A DNA stretch of 12,563 bases from Rodentolepis nana. Taxonomy: Eukaryota; Platyhelminthes; Cestoda; Cyclophyllidea; Hymenolepididae. Below, one piece after another: positions 7,901-12,563 of this stretch. The notes beneath the pieces were generated by a model. That model searched no databases. It saw nothing but the letters and a program-made list of their open reading frames with translations, and was not told where the DNA came from. Location of the stretch: assembly GCA_900617975.1 (NCBI GenBank), contig UZAE01001573.1, positions 1 through 12,563 of the forward strand, read 5' to 3'. The position numbers and the translations under genes are program-made. Every line of letters starts with the position of its first letter. The first letter of the stretch is position 1.

Positions 7901-10861
7901 TTGGCATCCTGTTTGTAATTAGAATTCGAAATTTACACAGACGAGTTGGTTTTAAAAGTGATCTTAACGAAATTATTTTAAAGAAGGCTTATAACGAATC
8001 ACGGGAAATAAAATTGTCACCAAGGGCATAGTCTAGAACTACGAGTGGGAATCCTTCTAAAATGAAATTTTATTTTGGCATCAATCAATAGAGGAATATT
8101 TTGGCGGAAGTGATGTCGAAAAATCATTATTAAGTCACTTCGAGTGAGAAACTACTAATTAAAACCGACTACGAACGACTTCACTCCTTAACTTGTAGGG
8201 TTGATCGGCAATTCAAACAAGTTCCAATTTTAAAAAGAATGGAAACAAGATAAAGTCTCATTTCCAGTAGAAGAACTTGACAGCTTTGGCATAGATACAA
8301 GTAAACAATTTCAATCATTGTGGGGTATGCGATAGACTTACCTCCACGTGGTTCACCCTGGGCAACGTATACTCATACGGCAAAAAAGTCTGACTTCAAA
8401 CTTCCATGACCCCACGGCATGTCATATTCTACCCCCTCCATGGTACTCACCTCACCTTTTTTCTACCTTTGTGTCTGTCTCTTTTACATCTTTGAATCTC
8501 TCTTCTATTCCCCCCCCCCTCTCGAATTTTTTTCACTTTGATATTTCCTCTCCTCTGTGAGGCCTGAAGTCAACTAAAGTGCTAATGATAACTATCAAAA
8601 CGTCTGCCATTTGATATTAATAAATAAATTTTAATCATTGTTTTAATATTTTCTACCTTTAAAAGGATTTTTTAACTTTTTTCAAGTCCAAGCATTGAGA
8701 TAAGCAAATAAAGGGAGCTTATATTTCAGAGGGATTTAGTTTTTAAAGGAAAGATTTTTTTATATAAAAACAAGAGCAGTGATCATCTAGCCAAAACGGG
8801 AGAGAGTGTGTGTTTGGAAAAAGGGAGGCAATTTTGTTGAGTGTGTGTATTATGTATTCGAATTGTGGGACGCTTCATCAATGACCAAATAGAAATCCTG
8901 CTATAGAATACTTCTCAGAAATATTTAGCTATTAAAGTTCAAACGAATTATGCTAGAGTTATCTGATAACTAATCGCTTTGCCAACAAACACACTTCGCT
9001 ATCAATATACGTACTGAATAAGCGTATTCTCTGCTACACGTCTGTTTCCCTCATAGCTGGGCTATAGCTTAGCTTGTTCTGGGAGTCTAGCTGTAGCTGG
9101 GGTATAGCTTAGCTGGTTCTGGGAGTCTAGCTAGATGTGGGCTATAGCTTAGTTGGTTCTGGGAGTCTAGCTAGATGAGTTTCCCTTATAGCTAGGCTAT
9201 AGCTTAGCTTGTTCTGGGAGTCTAGCTAGATGTTGGAAATCTTGCCATCGAGATTTCTGAGTCAGTCAGGCTTTACTAAGGTGTTTAGCTGGTTCTGGGA
9301 GTCTAGCTAGATGTAGGAGGATCTCCCATTGAGATTTCTGAGTCAGTCAGGCTTTACTAGCGTAGCTCATAGTATTTCTGAGTCAGTCAGGCTTTACTAG
9401 CGTAGCAATCCGTGGAGCTATAGCTTAGCTGTTCTGGGAGTCTAGCTAGGTGTTGGAGAATCTGCCATAGAGATTTCGGTCAGGCTTTACTAGCGTAGCA
9501 ATCCGCTACAATGCAATCCGGTCAGGCTTTACTAAGGTAGCAATCCGTTACAATTCTCAACCGGTCTGGCTTTACTAAGGTAGCAATCCGCTACAAGTCT
9601 TTAACCAAGGCTTTACGAAGGTAGCAATCCGCTACATGTTCGAGACTTGCGTAGCAATCCGCTACAGAATTTTTTCTCGCCAAGGAGGTTCCATAATGTT
9701 GCCATTCTACCCAAATGAAATGAATATAGGCTTTCACTTGTTCTATTCATAATAAACTTAGTAAGAGGTGAAAACTGGATGTCTACTCCTTTATCAAGCC
9801 TCATTAAAGATTTTTCCGATTGATTAACCGTCATCACCCCCCATTTGCGCAAATTCAAAATTCCGAAGAATTCTTTATAAGTCGATTCTGATATGGAAGA
9901 CATTTACGTGTCTGACATGGTATCTCATAGGGTAGAAAACTTAGACTACCCTATAAATTTTTAATAACATAGAAGCATAATGAATATTTTCATAATAAAT
10001 AGTAAAAAATTCTTTCCGTTAATAAACATTGAGAAATGTAAATATATTAAAACCACTTGATAACTTGTAATTTACAAAGTAAACAGATTGATTGCTTTTA
10101 AAATTATTGACGTATTCACCGATGTTTCCATTATTTAGGACTTTCAATTTAGATAAAGGTGGGGGGGGGGGGGCAAGTTTAAAACTGTTGTTCGTAATTT
10201 ATTTAGTTTAAAAATTAATAATAAAAATTACCTCAAATATCCCCTCCGTCATGGTAGTAAATGTGTCGTTTGAGAAGCCAAAAGTAGTAATATCATACAG
10301 TAAATACTGAAAATATCCACCGGGCCCAGAATGAGTGTGAGTTGCGGAAATCATTACATTTTTGTGGTCAAAAGTTTCCTTTCCATACTCCTCTTGAAGC
10401 AGTAGAACCAGCTGAGTTTTCATTAGCTGAGAAACCATTCCCGCGTCGAGATTGATAAAAAGAACTGGTTTAGAGGAAGCGTCAGCTTGGAAAATGAAAG
10501 CACGACTATAGAGACGCAGGTGTAAACCATTACCAGTTTGAGAGAATTCGCCATAGCCCATCTAAAATTATGAGAGAAATGTTAATTACAATTACATTAA
10601 GTAAATACTTGTTATGATATTTCCGATATAACTTTTAATGGTTGATAAACTTAATTAAAATTATGTTAAATGTGAACTACGTACGAAGTCAACATCAACT
10701 ACTGGACCCGTAATGTCAAATTTTCCAGCACCGATAAGCAATCCATTAGTAATATTTTGTGAATGTGCAAAAAGTATTGCAAGTATGTAGAATAAAAAAT
10801 GCGCATTTTCAGACAGCATATGAAATTCTATTGATTGAATGCGTACGCAAAAAGAACTCAT
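1745..10861 (-). CDS. ASAH2: Neutral ceramidase gene, four 5' exons (3' part outside the window)
   Basis: Joined exons on the minus strand: 10861-10685, 10561-10232, 4000-3873 and 2063-1745. Junction phases are 0, 0 and 2, and every intron is GT-AG. The product so far is 59 + 110 + 42 + 1 (split codon) + 106 = about 318 residues. Neutral ceramidase (EC 3.5.1.23) is a secreted or cell-surface zinc amidase that cleaves ceramide to sphingosine and a fatty acid at neutral pH. Family hallmarks appear in the right order and spacing: signal peptide, GAGKFDITGP, MGYGEFSQTG, THTHSGP, INRSP, a conserved WFxxH segment and GDVSPN with the nucleophilic serine. The family is usually 700-780 residues, so a little under half is present. 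The exons carrying the Glu and Tyr zinc ligands and the C-terminal Ig-like domain must lie left of position 1. I searched the minus strand of 1-1744 for the expected CIAxGPGxDMF segment and did not find it. Gene identity is certain at family level; one-to-one orthology is not shown. Confidence 0.95.
2064..3872 (-). other. Ceramidase intron 3 (1809 nt)
   Basis: This is a phase 2 intron from donor GTAAGC to acceptor TTTTGTGGGCAG. It contains the plus-strand near-open reading frame at 2805-3497 (listed separately). The stretch 2100-2800 is AT-rich, with a short AGTAATAAT run at 2280-2296 and no recognised gene. The plus ORF at 2519-2713 is short and unsupported. Confidence 0.85.
2805..3497 (+). 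pseudogene. Long plus-strand reading frame with one internal stop, unknown product
   Basis: One frame is open from 2805 (after TAA at 2802-2804) to a TAG at 3246-3248, then open again to a TAA at 3495-3497: 147 + 82 codons with a single stop. With stops at roughly 7% of codons in DNA of this composition, 147 open codons are not expected by chance in a window this size (rough estimate a few percent), and 229 with one stop even less. A good acceptor, CATCGTTTTTCAG, ends at 2871. After it the protein reads FFLRYYLEVSYFLFHKLKK, then a mixed polar stretch including HDLDELELNWNEKLQINQ; after the TAG it reads NLAKQMYVLNYPANVTKF and further. I recognise no domain. It could be a decayed gene or transposon fragment, or an exon with a read error at 3246. 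Confidence 0.4.
3873..4000 (-). CDS. ASAH2: Neutral ceramidase exon 3: INRSP motif
   Basis: This exon has 128 nt: 42 codons plus 2 nt. The acceptor is TTCTGCATTTTAG (AG at 4002-4001) and the donor GTAAGC (GT at 3872-3871). It encodes residues 170-211, starting SVKQAYESRTPGKI and continuing through GANINRSPFSYLQNP to ASERK. Human ASAH2 has SIDIAHTNMKPGKI and QINRSPYSYLQNPQSERAR at the same place, so the match is unmistakable. The conserved Arg of INRSP is part of the active-site surroundings in this family. The split codon TT|A gives Leu, and exon 4 continues YSSDVDE, as in human RYSSNTDKE. The exon lies in a different frame from the open frame listed for 3793-3984, which is a shadow. An alternative donor GTAAAT seven bases earlier would break the frame. 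Confidence 0.95.
4898..4931. repeat. (GT)17 microsatellite
   Basis: A perfect GT dinucleotide array of about 34 bp inside ceramidase intron 2. It generates the histidine-threonine run in a spurious minus-strand ORF at 4740-5030. Confidence 0.98.
6562..6577. repeat. (AG)8 microsatellite
   Basis: A short perfect AG array in intron 2. Confidence 0.95.
6856..6881. repeat. (TAA)n-(TGA)n compound microsatellite
   Basis: Five TAA units followed by TGA units, a typical compound trinucleotide array in intron 2. Confidence 0.95.
8307..8320. repeat. Left target-site duplication of SINE copy a
   Basis: AATTTCAATCATTG, repeated at 8627-8640 as AATTTTAATCATTG. Confidence 0.88.
8321..8626 (+). mobile_element. 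SINE-like retroposon, complete copy a (306 bp) with target-site duplication
   Basis: The element begins TGGGGTATGCGATAGACTTA and ends TTTGATATTAATAAATAA. It is flanked by AATTTCAATCATTG (8307-8320) and AATTTTAATCATTG (8627-8640), a 14 bp direct repeat with one mismatch. Copies b and c share the order of parts: a head with CGTGGTTCACCC, a polar GACTTCAAAC part, TGTCTGTCTCTT, a C-run plus CT-rich block, GCCTGAAGTCAACTAAAG, and a GCTAATGATAACTATCAAAA end with an AATAAATA tail. It has no protein-coding capacity; the 70-codon frame at 8348-8560 is not conserved as a protein. Size, target-site duplication and simple-sequence tail show retroposition by a LINE. A tRNA origin is not clear: GGTTCACCC resembles a B box, but no convincing A box sits at the usual distance. 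Confidence 0.88.
8627..8640. repeat. Right target-site duplication of SINE copy a
   Basis: AATTTTAATCATTG, partner of 8307-8320 with one mismatch. Confidence 0.88.
9044..9666. repeat. Composite minisatellite of two interleaved modules with hairpin units
   Basis: Module A contains GTTCTGGGAGTCTAGCT, found six times (starts 9076, 9116, 9156, 9211, 9292, 9431), usually after GCTATAGCTTAGCT and followed by AGATG. Module B contains GGCTTTAC, found seven times (9269, 9350, 9390, 9483, 9525, 9568, 9609), in its left copies after TTCTGAGTCAGTCA and in its right copies before GTAGCAATCCGCTACA (GTAGCAATCCG at 9402, 9495, 9537, 9580, 9621, 9651). The left third is pure A, the middle mixes A and B, and the right third is pure B, with spacing from 40 to 140 bp. 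A longer unit starting GTTTCCCT occurs at 9044 and 9179. GTAGC-AATCC-GCTAC is a hairpin; GCTATAGC and CTAGCTAG are palindromes. It lies inside ceramidase intron 2. I do not recognise the family. Confidence 0.92.
10161..10173. repeat. G13 homopolymer
   Basis: Thirteen consecutive G (C on the ceramidase strand), about 59 nt into intron 2 from the exon 2 donor. Homopolymer length here is prone to sequencing error. Confidence 0.95.
10232..10561 (-). CDS. ASAH2: Neutral ceramidase exon 2: zinc-site THTHSGP motif
   Basis: This exon has 330 nt, 110 codons, phase 0 at both ends (acceptor AG 10563-10562; donor GTAATT, GT at 10231-10230). It encodes residues 60-169. MGYGEFSQTG and RLYSRAF match the family closely, as do LFINLDAGMVSQ and YFQY...GFSNDTF. 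The motif THTHSGPGG lies at residues 133-141. In characterised ceramidases the first histidine of HTH is a zinc ligand and the second is close to the active site. The ORF continues past the donor only for VIFIINF, which is intronic and should not be counted. Comparison with human ASAH2 shows no gap inside the exon. Confidence 0.97.
10562..10684 (-). other. Ceramidase intron 1 (123 nt)
   Basis: This short phase 0 intron has donor GTACGT and acceptor CATAATTTTAG. It splices VDVDF directly to MGYGEF, which reproduces the unbroken family sequence. It is AT-rich and contains nothing else visible. Confidence 0.9.
10685..10861 (-). CDS. ASAH2: Neutral ceramidase exon 1: signal peptide and mature N-terminus
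   Basis: This exon has 177 nt, 59 codons, from ATG at 10861 to the donor GTACGT (GT at 10684-10683), phase 0. Residues 15-34 (MLSENAHFLFYILAILFAHS) form a typical signal peptide with a hydrophobic core, followed by an N-glycosylation sequon NIT and the family segment LIGAGKFDITGPVVDVDF, which matches LIGVGRADCTGQVADIN of human ASAH2. A second in-frame Met lies at 10819-10817 and gives a cleaner signal peptide, so it may be the real start. The frame stays open upstream of 10861 to a TAA near 10916 without a further ATG. I see no clear promoter or 5' UTR boundary. A 5' non-coding exon is possible, since a TTATTAG trinucleotide-AG lies just before the first ATG. Confidence 0.88.
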
Positions 10862-11689
10862 TGCTAATAATGCTAGTGATGCACTTAAACTAAATAAGGT
10901 ACACTTATGATAAAATTAAGTCTTGTTAAATTCAACCATTTAATGTAAACAAAAATGTGGAGAGTAAAAATTTTTAAATGAAATTCCGAAATCTTTGTTT
11001 GAAGGATTTCAAGATTTATACGAACTAAATATGCGATGTGTGTTTCGAAAACCAACCCGTAGCTTTTAGATTTATTTTACTTTAACTGGGCTTTAAATTC
11101 AGTCCCAAATAGTTAAAAAATCATGTACATTTTAGTATATATTTATTTATATGGGTGCTATTTGGATTATCGTGATAAAAATTCCAATGTGTTTCCGACG
11201 AAAATCACAGGTAACCTCTATTTGACAAAGGAAGTGGAAAAATGCAAAGAGTACATAAGGAAAACTACCTTGACTTTTTACGTAAGCATTAGGAACTCTT
11301 TTTATAATTATCCTTGGAATATTACATCTTTTTACAGCTGGAATATTTCAAACAACGATAAAGCGTGAAAATTTAAATTGTAAATTTTACTTCTACGGCA
11401 TATATTAAATGCAATACAAATAATCCACTGATTCCTATATTAATCATAAAAGAATATCCGGAGCTGTATCAACAACCCAGCGACTATTGATTGTTGTTAA
11501 AGTGAGAAGAATATGCACAACAGATCAATAGTACGGTTGCACTTTCAAAACTTTTCATGTGTTAGCGTTGTAAACGTCGCAATAGTGCATATTAGATTTA
11601 TTAATTAATAACAAAGTCATTGAACTTATAATAATAATAAATTTGCTTCACGCGTTCATGCTCTTTTAATAATCTGTATATTTATTTAG
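10862..11689. other. Upstream region of the ceramidase gene
   Basis: AT-rich DNA with no recognised gene. The ceramidase promoter and any 5' UTR should be here, but I cannot place a TATA box or initiator. A plus-strand frame at 11123-11368 (81 codons, Lys/Tyr/Asn-rich) is the kind of frame AT-rich DNA gives by chance. A short ATAATAATAATAA run lies near 11629-11641. Confidence 0.6.
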
Positions 11690-11996
11690 TGGGGGTGCGA
11701 TAGACCTGCCTTCACGTTGCTCACCCTGCACAACGTATAATCCTACGGCAAAATTGGGAGTTGACTTCTGACTTCAAACTACCATGACACGGCAATGTCG
11801 AAATCGACCATTTTCACGGTGTACATCTTACCTTTTCTCTGCCTTGGTCTTTGTCGGTCTCTTTTACATCTGTGAATCACTTTTCTGTTCCCCCTCTCGA
11901 CTTTTTCTCACTTTGACGTTCCTCCCTCTGCATGGCCCGAAGTCAGATAAAGGGCTAATGATAAATATCAAAACATCTGCAGTTTGAAATAAATAG
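11690..11996 (+). mobile_element. SINE-like retroposon, copy b
   Basis: This is a full-length but more diverged copy of the element at 8321-8626. It starts TGGGGGTGCGATAGACCTGC, shares CTCACCCTGCACAACGTATA, the TGACTTCAAACTACC part, a shorter C run (CCCCCTCTCGAC), and the ATAAATATCAAAACATCTGC end, and finishes with AAATAAATA. I see no clear target-site duplication, and its tail abuts copy c. The frame at 11784-11987 is inside the element and is not a gene. Confidence 0.85.
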
Positions 11997-12002
11997 AGAT
12001 TT

Positions 12003-12017
12003 ATATTGAATCAGTTT
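12003..12017. repeat. Left target-site duplication of SINE copy c
   Basis: ATATTGAATCAGTTT, repeated at 12342-12356 as ATATTGTATCAGTTT. Confidence 0.88.
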
Positions 12018-12341
12018 GGGGTGTCCGGTAGACTTACCTCCACGTGGTGCACCACGGGTAACCTATACTCATGCGGCATAAAAATGTCTATTAACCGGCA
12101 GTTGACTTCAGACTCCAAACTACCATCACCCCAATGTATGTCAAATTCGACTAATTCAACCGTACTCACCTCACCTTTTTTTCCAACTTTGTGTCTGTCT
12201 CTTACATCTTTGAAGCACTCTTCTATTCCCCCCCCCCATCTCGACCTTTTTCATTTTGATTTTCCTTCCCATCTGTGAAGCCTGAAGTCAACTAAAGGGC
12301 TAATGATAACTATCAAAACGTCTGCCATTTGATATAAATAA
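12018..12341 (+). mobile_element. SINE-like retroposon, copy c (324 bp) with target-site duplication
   Basis: It starts GGGGTGTCCGGTAGACTTAC and shares CTCCACGTGG, the ACTATACTCATGCGGCA-like part, the C run at about 12228-12237 and the terminal block almost unchanged from copy a (GCCTGAAGTCAACTAAAG, then AAAACGTCTGCCATTTGATA and AAATAAAT). A 15 bp direct repeat with one mismatch flanks it. The tail similarity to copy a suggests both are younger than copy b. The frame at 12006-12278 is inside the element and is not a gene. Confidence 0.88.
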
Positions 12342-12356
12342 ATATTGTATCAGTTT
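12342..12356. repeat. Right target-site duplication of SINE copy c
   Basis: ATATTGTATCAGTTT, partner of 12003-12017 with one mismatch. Confidence 0.88.
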
Positions 12357-12367
12357 TTGCTCTATGC

Positions 12368-12381
12368 TGTAGCGGATTGCT
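12368..12381 (-). repeat. Isolated inverted copy of the minisatellite hairpin unit
   Basis: TGTAGCGGATTGCT is the exact reverse complement of AGCAATCCGCTACA, the repeated hairpin unit of the minisatellite at 9044-9666. A 14-base exact match at this distance is not expected by chance in a window of this size. Confidence 0.75.
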
Positions 12382-12463
12382 AAACAGAGAGCGTTTAATG
12401 GAATTATAATCTCAGTTAAGATACTTAATACTTGAATCCATCGAACATAACTTTATGAACATT

Positions 12464-12478
12464 AATAATAATAATAAT
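12464..12478. repeat. (AAT)n microsatellite
   Basis: About five AAT units. Confidence 0.95.
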
Positions 12479-12563
12479 TGAGAAGCCCTCTTTGTGCACA
12501 GAGGCACCCCCTTGAGTGTTCGATTGTGAAATATAATCGTGTGTAGAATACGTAAGCCCCAAT

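Larger units (their letters stand above)
4001..10231 (-). other. Ceramidase intron 2 (6231 nt), repeat-bearing
   Basis: This is a phase 0 intron from donor GTAATT to acceptor CTCTTTCTGCATTTTAG. It carries the G13 run, the composite minisatellite and a complete SINE copy (each listed separately). From about 4001 to 8300 I see only AT-rich single-copy DNA with short microsatellites. Short open frames at 7062-7271 and 7240-7437 (minus) and 5492-5722 (plus) are within chance expectation for this composition. Confidence 0.85.

Noticed and set aside
8348..8560. Open frames inside SINE copies a, b and c (also 11784-11987 and 12006-12278).
   Set aside because: The frames differ between copies and only reflect the element's low stop content in its CT-rich part.

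Overview
This is an AT-rich animal nuclear sequence with GT-AG introns, microsatellites and tRNA-independent-looking short retroposons. It is not bacterial. The only protein I can name with confidence is a secreted neutral ceramidase (ASAH2 / Drosophila CDase family) on the minus strand. Protein style and intron sizes fit an invertebrate, but I cannot fix the phylum.

The ceramidase gene runs from right to left. Four exons can be joined with correct phases and GT-AG borders: exon 1 (10685-10861, signal peptide and mature N-terminus), exon 2 (10232-10561, zinc-site motif THTHSGP), exon 3 (3873-4000, INRSP motif; short enough to be missed by simple ORF listing) and exon 4 (1745-2063, second zinc histidine and the nucleophile motif GDVSPN). 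Together they give about 318 residues, roughly the N-terminal half of the catalytic domain. The remaining exons, with the Glu and Tyr zinc ligands and the C-terminal domain, are not in the window and should lie beyond position 1. The introns are 123, 6231 and 1809 nt.

The rest is intronic or flanking DNA. Intron 2 holds a complete ~306 bp SINE-like element (8321-8626) with a 14 bp target-site duplication, and a composite minisatellite (about 9044-9666) built from two interleaved modules, one of which folds as a small hairpin. Upstream of the gene are two more SINE copies head to tail (11690-11996 and 12018-12341). The tail of a fourth copy starts the window (1-38). A lone inverted copy of the minisatellite hairpin lies just outside the last SINE (12368-12381).

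On the plus strand, antisense to the ceramidase introns, there are two weaker coding signals. One is an unusually long reading frame with a single stop (2805-3497). The other is an exon-like stretch (378-528) that can be joined to a short terminal exon with a poly(A) signal (1065-1129). I recognise neither. No RNA genes, CRISPR arrays or prokaryotic mobile elements were seen.
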